The translations under genes were made by a program, and so were the position numbers. 64,000 bases of DNA from an uncultured Eggerthella sp. (GTDB lineage: Bacteria > Actinomycetota > Coriobacteriia > Coriobacteriales > Eggerthellaceae): positions 1 through 64,000 of the forward strand of contig CAJKUH010000004.1 of NCBI GenBank assembly GCA_905203045.1, read 5' to 3'. The stretch's first letter is position 1. Each line of letters starts with the position of its first letter. The notes below the pieces were generated by a model. It saw nothing but the letters and a program-made list of their open reading frames with translations, did no database searches and had not been told where the DNA came from. Below, one piece after another: positions 43,056 to 50,892 of the stretch.

Positions 43056-44267
43056 GTGAGCAAGACCGTAGCTATTGTGGGCACCTTCGACACCAAAGGC
43101 GAAGAGTTCCAATACGTAAAAGAGCGTTTCGAGGAACTGGGCATCAACACCCTTACCATCCATTGCGGCGTGTTCGACCCGACGTACGCACCCGATATCT
43201 CGAACGAAGAGGTAACGAAAGCAGTCGACATCGAGCTTTCCACCATCGTGGAAAAGAAAGACCGCGCGCTTGCCACCCAAACCATGACCGACGGCATCAA
43301 ACAGCTGCTTCCCGCGCTGTACAAGAACGGCCGCTTCCAGGGCGTGTTTTCCATGGGCGGCTCGGGCGGCACCTCCATTGCCACCGCGGGCATGCAGCAG
43401 CTGCCTATCGGCGTGCCGAAGATCATGGTTTCCACCATGGCATCGGGCGACACCACCCCTTATGTCGGCGCATCCGATATCAACATGTTCCCTTCCATCG
43501 TGGACGTTTCGGGCATCAACTCGTTTTCCGCGACCATCTACAACAATGCCATCCATGCCATGGTGGGCATGCTGAGCTACGACGTTCCGGAAATCGAATC
43601 CGCACGTCCGCTGGTTGCCTGCACCATGTTCGGCGTAACCACGCCTTGCGTTACCAAGGCGCAGCAGCTGCTTGAAGACGCTGGCTACGAAACGCTGGTG
43701 TTCCACGCAACGGGCACGGGCGGAAAGTGCATGGAATCGCTGGTACGCGGCGGCTTCATCAAGGGCGTTTTGGACCTCACCACCACCGAATGGTGCGACG
43801 AGCTGTTCGGCGGCGTACTTGCCGCAGGTCCCGACCGCAACGATGCGGCAGCGCTGATGGGTGTGCCCGCCGTTGTTTCGGTTGGCGCCATGGACATGGT
43901 GAACTTCGGCCCCTGGGATACCGTTCCTGCGCAGCACAAGGAACGCAACCTGTACAAGCACAACCCCACCGTTACCCTGATGCGCACTACGGCAGAGGAA
44001 AACGAGGCGCTGGGCAAGAAGCTCGCCGAAAAGGTGAACCAGTCCATCGGACCTTGCACTGTCATGCTGCCCTTAAGCGGTGTTTCGATGATCGATGCCG
44101 AAGGCCAGCCGTTCTACGGCCCCGAAGAAGACCAGGCGCTGTTCAACGCCATCCGCTCTGACATCGACCAAGAGCGCGCAACGCTGAAGGAAATCGACGC
44201 GCACATCAACGACGACGAGTTCGCGCAAGCCGCCGTTGACGAGCTGATTGCGTTGATGGAACAGTAA
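43056..44267 (+). CDS. Tm-1-like ATP-binding (UPF0261) protein
   Basis: The 403-residue cytoplasmic protein matches the UPF0261/Tm-1-like family. Family features are VAIVGTFDTKGEEF at the start, then FSMGGSGGTSIATAGM, VGASDINMFPSIVDVSGIN and FHATGTGGKCMESLV. The start is GTG with AGAGGG 6 bases upstream. The next gene encodes a TIM-barrel PEP-hydrolase-like protein. In plants and fungi the same two domains are fused, as in tomato Tm-1, so the bacterial pair probably works as one complex. The physiological reaction is not known; an ATP-dependent transfer on a small acid is a guess. Confidence 0.9.
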   Translation: MSKTVAIVGTFDTKGEEFQYVKERFEELGINTLTIHCGVFDPTYAPDISNEEVTKAVDIELSTIVEKKDRALATQTMTDGIKQLLPALYKNGRFQGVFSMGGSGGTSIATAGMQQLPIGVPKIMVSTMASGDTTPYVGASDINMFPSIVDVSGINSFSATIYNNAIHAMVGMLSYDVPEIESARPLVACTMFGVTTPCVTKAQQLLEDAGYETLVFHATGTGGKCMESLVRGGFIKGVLDLTTTEWCDELFGGVLAAGPDRNDAAALMGVPAVVSVGAMDMVNFGPWDTVPAQHKERNLYKHNPTVTLMRTTAEENEALGKKLAEKVNQSIGPCTVMLPLSGVSMIDAEGQPFYGPEEDQALFNAIRSDIDQERATLKEIDAHINDDEFAQAAVDELIALMEQ

Positions 44268-44405
44268 ATCCGACACGTTCTGCCCAGGTAAAGGCAAAAA
44301 CTCGGACCTTTCACCTGGCCTTTTACCCTGCAGCGCAAAACTCGGGCACTGCAGGAACGCATCGTTAGCAACTGGGGCCATGCCCCGAAAGAGAAAGGAA
44401 GCAAC

Positions 44406-45239
44406 ATGCTTTACAAGACCCGCGAAGAGATCATGGCCGACTTCAAGGCAAAACGCGCCAAGGGCGAAATCCTTCTGGGCGTTGGCGCCGGCACCGGCAT
44501 CACCGCTAAGTCCTCTGAGGCTGGCGGCGCCGACATCTTCGTTATCTACAACTCCGGCCGCTTCCGCATGGCTGGCCGCGGCTCCCTTGCCGGCCTGCTT
44601 TCCTACGGCGACGCAAACCAGATCGTTGTGGAAATGGGCGCCGAGGTTCTTCCCGTGGTTAAGCACACGCCCGTTCTTGCCGGCGTATGCGGCACCGACC
44701 CCTTCCGCGTAATGGAAAAGTACCTGAAAGACCTGAAGGAACAGGGCTTCAACGGCGTTCAGAACTTCCCCACCGTGGGCCTTATCGACGGCGTGTTCCG
44801 CCAGAACCTGGAAGAAACGGGCATGGGTTACGGCCTTGAGGTTGACATGATTGCCAAGGCACACGAGCTCGATATGCTCACCTGCCCCTACGTATTCGAC
44901 GAGCAGCAGGCCATCGACATGACCAAGGCAGGAGCCGACATCATCGTTGCCCATATGGGTCTTACCACCGGCGGCACCATCGGCGCTGAAACCGCACGCA
45001 CGCTTGACGACTGCGTCGAGATCATCAAGGGCATTGTCGATGCTGTTCACAACGTGAACCCCGAAACCATGGTTATCTGCCATGGCGGCCCCATTGCTGA
45101 GCCCAAGGACGCCGCTTACGTTATCGAGCGCGTTCCCGGCATCGATGGCTTCTTCGGCGCAACCTCCATCGAGCGCTTCGCTGTGGAACGCGGCATCAAA
45201 GCCCAGACCGAGGCATTCAAGTCCATCACCACGAAATAA
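44406..45239 (+). CDS. PEP-hydrolase-like TIM-barrel protein
   Basis: The 277-residue soluble protein has features of the TIM-barrel family annotated as phosphoenolpyruvate hydrolase. These are LGVGAGTGITAKSSEAGGADIFVIYNSGRFRM near the N-terminus, a central NFPTVGLIDG, DIIVAHMGLTTGGTIGA, and a C-terminal GFFGATSIERFAVE. The ATG has GAAAGG upstream. It follows the Tm-1-like gene by 138 bases on the same strand and ends in a shared terminator. The actual substrate is uncertain; the name rests on family annotation. Confidence 0.88.
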   Translation: MLYKTREEIMADFKAKRAKGEILLGVGAGTGITAKSSEAGGADIFVIYNSGRFRMAGRGSLAGLLSYGDANQIVVEMGAEVLPVVKHTPVLAGVCGTDPFRVMEKYLKDLKEQGFNGVQNFPTVGLIDGVFRQNLEETGMGYGLEVDMIAKAHELDMLTCPYVFDEQQAIDMTKAGADIIVAHMGLTTGGTIGAETARTLDDCVEIIKGIVDAVHNVNPETMVICHGGPIAEPKDAAYVIERVPGIDGFFGATSIERFAVERGIKAQTEAFKSITTK

Positions 45240-45240
45240 C

Positions 45241-45330
45241 AAAATCGGGACAGTCCCCTTCTTGCTAAAGGAGCCCTTCGGGGCTCCTTTTTTGTCAGTA
45301 GGTGGGAAATGGAGCCTGTCCCGCTTCCCG
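45241..45330. repeat. Two GGGACWGTCCC-type elements flanking a terminator
   Basis: One copy (AAAATCGGGACAGTCCCCTT, 45241-45260) and a degenerate copy (GGAAATGGAGCCTGTCCCG, near 45304-45322) flank the terminator hairpin in the short convergent gap between the PEP-hydrolase-like and aldose-epimerase genes. Confidence 0.5.
45267..45293. terminator. Terminator of the Tm-1-like/PEP-hydrolase-like operon
   Basis: AAAGGAGCCC and GGGCTCCTTT pair around a TTCG tetraloop and run into six T residues. It can also work for the convergent aldose-epimerase gene. Confidence 0.92.
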
Positions 45331-45337
45331 CTTACGG

Positions 45338-46225
45338 CTAGAACAACGTGATGGTGAACGTGAAGCTCTTCGCTTCGCCCGGTTGGAGAATGGTAGTGCC
45401 CGCCTTTTCCTCGAACACGTCGCTTTCATTGTGGGCGGTGGTGTGGCCCGACCACGGCTCCAAGGCGATGAACGGAGCATCGCCCGCCGCCGACCATACG
45501 CCCACGTACTTGAAATCGGGAAAGCCAACGCGAACACCATGGCCGCTTTTTATTCCCAAAAGGGTAAGCGTGCGCTCGGGGACATCGGTGAACATCAGGG
45601 CATCATGGTCGAAGCTGCAATGCGTCAGTGCGACTGCCTCGGCATTAACGGGGCAGTCATAGGCATTATCCCAGCTCATAAGCCCATCTTCGCCGATAAC
45701 GGGAAGCGTACACGTCCAAGGCATTTCGAACTTCAGAACGTAATCCTCGAACGTTTCGCCTTCCGCACCTGGCAGGGGCACGTTGAACGCAGGATGCCCG
45801 CCCACGCAAAACGGGAGCGGGACATCGCCCGCATTTGTCACTTTAAACGTTTGGGAAAGCGTTGCTTCGCCAGTAATGGCATAAGTCATGTTCAGCTTGA
45901 AGCGATACGGGTACGCCTTCAGCGTTTCTTCGTTTTCGCACAGTTCGAACGTTACGCTTGTGCTGCTCTGATCCACAACTGCATGCTCGTAATTACGGGC
46001 AATGCCATGACGGCCCATAACGCACGGACCTTGCGCCGATTCCGCACGTCCGTTGCGCAACGAGCCCACAATGGGAAACAGAATAGGTGCCCGCCTACCC
46101 CAATAGGCCGCATCACCCTGCCAAAGATATTCGCACCCCTCAAACTGCAGGCTAGAAAGCTGCGCACCCAAAGGGTCAATAGCGGCAGAAAGTTTCCCAC
46201 TACCAATAGAAACGAATTTAGACAT
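45338..46225 (-). CDS. Aldose 1-epimerase family protein
   Basis: This 295-residue soluble beta-sandwich enzyme resembles the LacX/YeaD branch of aldose-1-epimerases, which interconvert sugar anomers. Landmarks are LGAQLSSLQFEGCEYLWQGDA at about 20-40, RRAPILFPIVGSL, GRHGIARNYEHAV, CVGGHPAFNVPL with the catalytic His, and a C-terminal ALEPWSGHTT. The ATG at 46225 has GGAGG 7 bases upstream. The hepT terminator lies just upstream, so it has its own transcript. Confidence 0.9.
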   Translation of the reverse strand: MSKFVSIGSGKLSAAIDPLGAQLSSLQFEGCEYLWQGDAAYWGRRAPILFPIVGSLRNGRAESAQGPCVMGRHGIARNYEHAVVDQSSTSVTFELCENEETLKAYPYRFKLNMTYAITGEATLSQTFKVTNAGDVPLPFCVGGHPAFNVPLPGAEGETFEDYVLKFEMPWTCTLPVIGEDGLMSWDNAYDCPVNAEAVALTHCSFDHDALMFTDVPERTLTLLGIKSGHGVRVGFPDFKYVGVWSAAGDAPFIALEPWSGHTTAHNESDVFEEKAGTTILQPGEAKSFTFTITLF

Positions 46226-46240
46226 AGATGTCCTCCATGC

Positions 46241-46280
46241 AAAAAGAATCGCTCTTTCATCGGCAAATGAAAGAGCGATT
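46241..46280 (-). terminator. Terminator of the mntA-hepT operon
   Basis: AATCGCTCTTTCAT and ATGAAAGAGCGATT form a perfect 14-bp stem around a 6-base loop, followed on the minus strand by CTTTTT. It lies 8 bases after the hepT stop. Confidence 0.85.
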
Positions 46281-46287
46281 AAATCCA

Positions 46288-46653
46288 TCAACCTACCGCA
46301 AGAAAAGCTTTAAGGACTTTCTCCAGATCAGGAATGCTCTCATCAACAACTTTCCAAGCAATAAATCTATCAACCTCGCGATATCCACGAGCCACAAAAT
46401 TGCGAAAGCCCCGAATATCGTCCCAGGGACAATCGGAAACTGAGTCCATAACATCCGAAGAAAGATGTATGGCGTCTTCGGCTATTCGATACACAGGGCT
46501 CATTATCGCATCGTAAGCAAGCTCGCCGTCTTCGCTGCGATCATTGACGAATTTATCCTCCGTCATCGCAAAACGCATCACACGTTTCCTCAGTGTTTCG
46601 CAGTCGCTGAGAATCACCTCGATAAGCTCTATGTCTCTATCATGCCGCTTCAT
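46288..46653 (-). CDS. HepT-like toxin (DUF86), probably lacking the catalytic His
   Basis: This 121-residue helical HEPN protein pairs with the upstream MntA-type antitoxin. HepT toxins are RNases or tRNA-directed enzymes with an R-x4-6-H motif followed by Tyr. Here the segment reads FRNFVARGYREVD, so Arg-Asn is followed by Arg-Gly-Tyr and the expected His is replaced by Arg. The ATG at 46653 overlaps mntA by 14 bases and has GAGG 9 bases upstream. It is probably a catalytically dead or degraded toxin, kept with its antitoxin. Confidence 0.8.
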   Translation of the reverse strand: MKRHDRDIELIEVILSDCETLRKRVMRFAMTEDKFVNDRSEDGELAYDAIMSPVYRIAEDAIHLSSDVMDSVSDCPWDDIRGFRNFVARGYREVDRFIAWKVVDESIPDLEKVLKAFLAVG

Positions 46654-46942
46654 AAAGAAGAACCTCGTCATGTTCTACCTGCTGACGGAAACGGGGACGC
46701 ATGAATTCCAGAGGATTAGTAACTATTTCTACTGGCCGCCCTAAGCGACACTCGAGGTCTTGGGAGATTCGGAAAAGCGAACCGTAAGTAATCTCCGGAC
46801 CGCATACAAAGCGCAAATCGATATCGCTTGCGGTGGTGTAATCGCCACGAGCAAATGAACCGAACAGATAGGCTTCGCGAATGTCGTAAGAAGCAACCAC
46901 TTCAGCAACCGCTTGCGCTATGTCATTCAAGGTTAATTCCAT
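46640..46942 (-). CDS. MntA-type nucleotidyltransferase antitoxin
   Basis: The 100-residue protein has the minimal nucleotidyltransferase motif GS-x10-DxD (GSFARGDYTTASDID, residues 31-45). MntA enzymes transfer AMP onto the tyrosine of HepT and so neutralise it. There is no SD. A TG-extended TATACT box lies 6 bases before the ATG, so the operon mRNA may be leaderless. The catalytic motif here is intact, in contrast to the altered HepT motif. Confidence 0.85.
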   Translation of the reverse strand: MELTLNDIAQAVAEVVASYDIREAYLFGSFARGDYTTASDIDLRFVCGPEITYGSLFRISQDLECRLGRPVEIVTNPLEFMRPRFRQQVEHDEVLLYEAA

Positions 46943-47050
46943 ATGTGAAGTATACCAGCAGTCCATCAAACAGGCACTTTAAAGAATAATCCTTGACTCG
47001 CCCCCCCGAGGCATTCTAGCTTACAGGGCTAAACCAAGGAGGAAAGCTAT

Positions 47051-47569
47051 ATGCCTGATAAATATTGCTCGAGATGCGAAGCGCCAATGGGCGAGGATGT
47101 ATCATTTTGCCAAAAATGCGGCGAACCAGCTAACGGCAAAAACAAGAAACCGAAGCAAAAGAAATATGCAACCCCGAAGACCGGAGCTGCTGTTAATCTT
47201 CTAGGCGGTGTAGGTTTTCTAATTATGGTGGGTATGATGCTTGCCTTGGGGAGTCAGTCATCTCGCGAAGCTGATGTAACTATATCCTTAAGCAGCATGC
47301 CAGAAACAATGTTCGCCATCGCCAATGTTTGCTTGGTGCTCGTCACCGTTCTTTCGCTCGTTCTTCTCTGCCTCAGAAACCCGAAACGCAAAGTTTCAAT
47401 CGCAATCAGCTTCACGATGCTTTGCCTTACAGGCTTCTCGATTGCCGCCGATATCTTCACATGGAATCTCACTATCTGCTGCGGAATGTGGCTTGCATTC
47501 TGGGGAACCGCTGTTCAACTTGTCGGTTCGATAATAAGCGTTAAAGGCGCATTGAAAATCAATGACTAA
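47051..47569 (+). CDS. Zinc-ribbon membrane protein
   Basis: The 172-residue protein has an N-terminal zinc ribbon (CSRCEAPMGEDVSFCQKCG, residues 6-24), a Lys-rich linker and four hydrophobic segments. AGGAGG lies 8 bases before the ATG. A TTGACT and a TAGCTT spaced by 18 bases (around 46993-47022) could be its promoter. Its end overlaps the start of the DUF2752 gene by 8 bases, so the two are coupled. The function is unknown. Confidence 0.78.
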   Translation: MPDKYCSRCEAPMGEDVSFCQKCGEPANGKNKKPKQKKYATPKTGAAVNLLGGVGFLIMVGMMLALGSQSSREADVTISLSSMPETMFAIANVCLVLVTVLSLVLLCLRNPKRKVSIAISFTMLCLTGFSIAADIFTWNLTICCGMWLAFWGTAVQLVGSIISVKGALKIND

Positions 47570-47861
47570 ACAGGAACGGTCACGTTTCTTCGCTGCTCGA
47601 GTAATCGTTTACCTTCTTTCCGCTTTTCTCTTGCTTATTATGCTGATCGCGGACCCATTTGCCGACCGATACATATGCAATCAACCAGGTATAGAATGCC
47701 CAGGATGCGGCTTCAAGACAGGATTATGGTTACTGCTCAACGGAAGAATTCAACAAGCGATATCAACTAACGCACTCGTTTTGCCCGCTATCGCTTTTTC
47801 ATTAATAGCCGTAATCGACTTAGCAACTAATGTGCTCATCACAATCAGGAAAACCAACTGA
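47562..47861 (+). CDS. DUF2752 membrane protein
   Basis: The 99-residue protein has two or three hydrophobic segments and the DUF2752 core CPGCGFKTGLWLLLNGRIQQA (about 47-67), with a preceding CNQPGIE. DUF2752 proteins are small inner-membrane proteins of unknown role, often near secretion or zinc-ribbon membrane proteins, as here. It is co-translated with the upstream zinc-ribbon gene. Confidence 0.82.
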   Translation: MTKQERSRFFAARVIVYLLSAFLLLIMLIADPFADRYICNQPGIECPGCGFKTGLWLLLNGRIQQAISTNALVLPAIAFSLIAVIDLATNVLITIRKTN

Positions 47862-47866
47862 TACTG

Positions 47867-47902
47867 AAATAGGGGTTCGGTATATGCCAAACCCCTATTT
47901 TC
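47867..47902. terminator. Bidirectional terminator after the DUF2752 gene
   Basis: AAATAGGGGTT and AACCCCTATTT pair perfectly around a 12-base loop, with T residues on the plus side and A residues on the other side. Confidence 0.82.
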
Positions 47903-47924
47903 TGTGTAATTATGCGTTTTATGC

Positions 47925-49286
47925 CTAAGCTCTTAAAAACCACTTCCAAGCTGGAACGACATTGATCACGCCAGCATCGGTATGAACCTCGTCTTCTTCA
48001 TCGAGCGTTACGATGGTTGCAGACTCATTCTCGAAACGCTCCATTGCCTCTTCTAAGGCTGCCAATTCGCGCTTTCGGGTTGCTTCGCTTTCCATGTTTA
48101 ACGAAACCTGAATCAAATCGTAGGCAACATCAAATGCCTCATCGCCTTCGATGAAGTCAACCTCTTTTCCAGATTTCAACTTCAACATGGCGATAGAACC
48201 TATTCGTGAAGAAGCCCTGCGGCGCATCTCCAAGTACACTGCCGTTTCGAGCGCTCTTGTCATTCCATCGCTTGTGGCAGGCGCTAATGCGCAAAGCAGA
48301 CCAGGGTCTTCCGCATACACTTTGAAACCACCCAAACGAACCTTCTGCGCTGAATGGGAGAATTCGTAAACCTGATGCAGCATATGAGCATCTTCAAACG
48401 CATCGATAATGGAAGAAATTTTTGCTCTTCCAGGCGTGTAGCCAGCACTTTTACCCATATTGTCTATCTTGCTGATAGAAAAATCGCGCCCGCTTGAAGC
48501 AAGGGAGATACGAGCAAGGTTTTGTGCAAAAGAAGCATTCGAGAAGCCATGACGCTCCACAACGTCCCTTGCAACCGTGAACTGTGCATAGCTTTGCAGG
48601 ACGCTCACGCGTTCATTGTCGTCAATATCTTGAATGCCGGGGAAGCCACCCTGAACGAGATATCGCTTGAAAGTAGAGCGCAGCATTGAAGCGGATTCTT
48701 TGCTGTATCGCCCCTGTTTCGAAGCGTTTTCAATTCCGTGATAACGAAGGTATTCGGAAAAGCTCAAAGGCAAAAGCTCGTAAGATATCGAGCGCCCGCG
48801 GAACTGCGTGGCAACATCGGTAGAAAGCATCTTCGAAGAAGAACCCGTAACGTACACCGTTGCCTTTTCGGTATCCACGATGCGTCTTGCCGCTATGTCC
48901 CACTCGGGAACCTCCTGGATTTCATCGAAAAACAGATAGGCACCTTCGACACGAGATTCAGGGTGAAGCTCGAAGAAGCATTCAACAACCCGATCGATCA
49001 CAGAAGAATCGAAAGGCCTTAGCCTGTCGTCGTCAAAATTGAAATAACAGATTTTTGCCGAAGGAACACCAGACTTCAGCAGAGCGTCTATCTCTTGGAA
49101 AAGACGATAGGTTTTGCCTGAACGACGCATACCCACAACGACCTTAACCAGATTGCCTGGTGCAGGTTCAAAAGGAGTGCCCAAGCTAAGATCACGCTTA
49201 ACCATACGTTTTATATGAGCAGGTAAAACTGTTGCGTGGAAATCCTCAATGAGGTTCTTAATTGCCGTATCCAATTCAGTCATCAT
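47925..49286 (-). CDS. AAA+ ATPase with C-terminal DUF4143
   Basis: The 453-residue protein has a P-loop (GMRRSGKTYRLFQ, about 53-66), Walker B (YLFFDEIQEVPEW), the sensor-like VYVTGSSSKML, and a C-terminal DUF4143 with a predicted nuclease-like core (ALETAVYLEMRRRA, then LKLKSGKEVDFIE). Proteins of this type are common in gut anaerobes, often in mobile or defence contexts, and their role is not settled. The ATG at 49286 follows GAAGGCGG. The upstream inverted repeat at 49333-49393 may control it. Confidence 0.85.
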   Translation of the reverse strand: MMTELDTAIKNLIEDFHATVLPAHIKRMVKRDLSLGTPFEPAPGNLVKVVVGMRRSGKTYRLFQEIDALLKSGVPSAKICYFNFDDDRLRPFDSSVIDRVVECFFELHPESRVEGAYLFFDEIQEVPEWDIAARRIVDTEKATVYVTGSSSKMLSTDVATQFRGRSISYELLPLSFSEYLRYHGIENASKQGRYSKESASMLRSTFKRYLVQGGFPGIQDIDDNERVSVLQSYAQFTVARDVVERHGFSNASFAQNLARISLASSGRDFSISKIDNMGKSAGYTPGRAKISSIIDAFEDAHMLHQVYEFSHSAQKVRLGGFKVYAEDPGLLCALAPATSDGMTRALETAVYLEMRRRASSRIGSIAMLKLKSGKEVDFIEGDEAFDVAYDLIQVSLNMESEATRKRELAALEEAMERFENESATIVTLDEEDEVHTDAGVINVVPAWKWFLRA

Positions 49287-49332
49287 CAACCGCCTTCGCT
49301 CTAAACTGTAATAAATTTTATCAGCTTAGAGC

Positions 49333-49393
49333 CTAACCTGTAAGATTATGTTACAGGTTAGGCTGAAATCCGTAACATAATCTTACAGGTTAG
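49333..49393. repeat. 22-bp perfect inverted repeat with nested dyad
   Basis: The left arm (49333-49354) starts CTAACCTGTAA and the right arm (49372-49393) is its exact reverse complement, with a 17-base spacer. Within it CTAACCTGTAA and TTACAGGTTAG make an additional 11-bp dyad at 49333-49361. It lies upstream of the AAA/DUF4143 gene and contains the stop codon of the small minus-strand gene at 49383. It could be an operator or the scar of a small mobile element. Confidence 0.6.
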
Positions 49394-49628
49394 ATGTGCG
49401 AGCCAGCACGAGACAAAAAAGGAAGGAGCCCCGTGGGGCTCCTTCCTGTCGTAGTTGCGCTTTCCAGGCGCGCTTTTGTTTGGCGCGATTGTATTTCGCA
49501 TCGCCATGCACGCCGTACCCACAGGCATAGCCGTTGTAGTGCGGCTTGGTTGCCAGCGTGGCTTCCTCAGCCGACATATGCCAAACCGAACCGGTTTTCG
49601 CCACACGCTTCTTTCGCTTCCTCGACAT
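49383..49628 (-). CDS. Small basic protein, unknown; frame passes through a terminator
   Basis: The 81-residue protein starts MSRKRKKRVAKTGSVWHMSAEEA and has a conserved-looking core (KPHYNGYACGYGVHGDAKYNRA). AGGAGG lies 9 bases before the ATG, so translation start is well supported. The last 25 residues are encoded by a terminator hairpin (49421-49446), its T run and the inverted repeat. They may be a later extension after the original stop was lost, or a nonstop mRNA may be made. I do not recognise the family. Confidence 0.6.
   Translation of the reverse strand: MSRKRKKRVAKTGSVWHMSAEEATLATKPHYNGYACGYGVHGDAKYNRAKQKRAWKAQLRQEGAPRGSFLFCLVLARTSNL
49415..49446 (-). terminator. Strong terminator lying inside the 49383-49628 frame
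   Basis: GGAAGGAGCCCC and GGGGCTCCTTCC pair perfectly around a 2-base loop, and on the minus strand are followed by six T residues. It lies about 35 bases before the stop codon of the small gene. Confidence 0.88.
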
Positions 49629-49717
49629 GAGCTCCCACCTCCTTCACGAATCGATTCCGCAAGGATTATAGCAGCCCGACAGGCAACGCCCTCAAGCAAA
49701 GCCGTGCCATACCTGCA

Positions 49718-50539
49718 CTATATGAAATTCTCTATTGCTTCCACCAGAAGCTTGGTTGCGCCTTCCCCCGCACGGGAATCGTAGTAATCGACGAATCGTT
49801 GGTCAGCCAAATACCCCTGAGCCAAGGCCTTGTGTGCTTCCTTGGTGTAGGCGCCTTCGCCCCATTGCATGCGAATCCACTGCGCATGCATTTCCGCCAG
49901 CTCGCGTGCCTCGGGGCAATCTACAGAGCCATTTTCCAGAACAGCACCAAGCTTATCGATAATCGCGTTTTCAAGCTGCTCTTTGCTTGCCCACTCTTCT
50001 TCGCTCATATCAAAAAGCCGATTGTTTGCCGCATCGACCGCAGTGTCGCCATAACGTTCACGCGCCTCCTTACCATAGCGCATCTCGTTGGCATGAACCG
50101 CGCTCCATCGTTTCAAATGGGGCAATACCGCACCCATAAGCGATACCGCTTCATCTTCCGACATGCCCGTATTTTTCGCCAACCGCGGCGCACAGTCCTC
50201 AATCATTTCGTCCATTGTGGTGTCATAGGTGTATTTCCCCTGCTCGTAGCACCACTTGCAATAATGCTCGTCGGGCTGGCCTTTCGCATCGGTGCCGTAT
50301 TCGCCAGGCGAAAGAATCATGCCGCAGCTTTCGCAACACCGCTCGGGCATGTCCAGCAGTTGCACGATGGGCTCATCGAGCACCGTGGCAATAAGTTTCA
50401 GCATGTCGATACCCGGCACTACCTCGCCCCGCTCCCAACGAGAAACAGCTTGACGGGTAACGTAGAGCTTTGCCGCAAGCTGCTGCTGTGTAAGCCCCTT
50501 GCGCTTACGTGCCTCGGCAATCTTTTCATTCAACTTCAT
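49718..50539 (-). CDS. XRE-family regulator with zinc ribbon and TipAS-like domain
   Basis: The 273-residue protein has an N-terminal HTH (KLNEKIAEARKRKGLTQQQLAAKLYVTRQAVSRWERG). A Cys4 zinc-ribbon follows (CCESCGMIL and CKWCYEQG, about 68-100). The C-terminal TipAS-type ligand domain starts near residue 175 (EEWASKEQL, then AQWIRMQWGEGAYTKEAH). TipAS domains bind small drug-like molecules; the XRE version replaces the MerR HTH of classical TipA. The ATG at 50539 has GGAGG 8 bases upstream; the frame beyond it is not supported. Confidence 0.85.
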   Translation of the reverse strand: MKLNEKIAEARKRKGLTQQQLAAKLYVTRQAVSRWERGEVVPGIDMLKLIATVLDEPIVQLLDMPERCCESCGMILSPGEYGTDAKGQPDEHYCKWCYEQGKYTYDTTMDEMIEDCAPRLAKNTGMSEDEAVSLMGAVLPHLKRWSAVHANEMRYGKEARERYGDTAVDAANNRLFDMSEEEWASKEQLENAIIDKLGAVLENGSVDCPEARELAEMHAQWIRMQWGEGAYTKEAHKALAQGYLADQRFVDYYDSRAGEGATKLLVEAIENFI

Positions 50540-50892
50540 TGCACTCGCCTCCTTGCTAATTCTTTTTGCCTCCACTCTACGGGCACCGCACCCACAATCC
50601 AAGCAACAAACGGTTGCACGGCATTGGCACGTAGCGCCCAATCGATCGCAGCCAAGGCAATCAGTCAACTCAACGGTCGTGCGCAAGGAGGAATACGCCA
50701 CCCAGGCCTCGTAAGATTATTTAGCGTAAGGAGAATAGCGCAAGCAATCCCAAAAGCTCGCTAGAGCCGCTCCCCCATTTTCGTATACCGATACGGCAGC
50801 CCTTGACGGTGTGCAGGCACGTGTTCTTTATCCCAAATACGCAGGTGTGATACGCTAACAAAAACGCGATTCATGAGGGGGAAGGACGCCTA
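50540..50892. other. Divergent promoter region between the TipAS regulator and degV
   Basis: No gene is supported in these 353 bases. It should contain both promoters; TTGACG near 50804 is a possible -35 box for degV. I see no strong palindrome or terminator. Confidence 0.4.
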
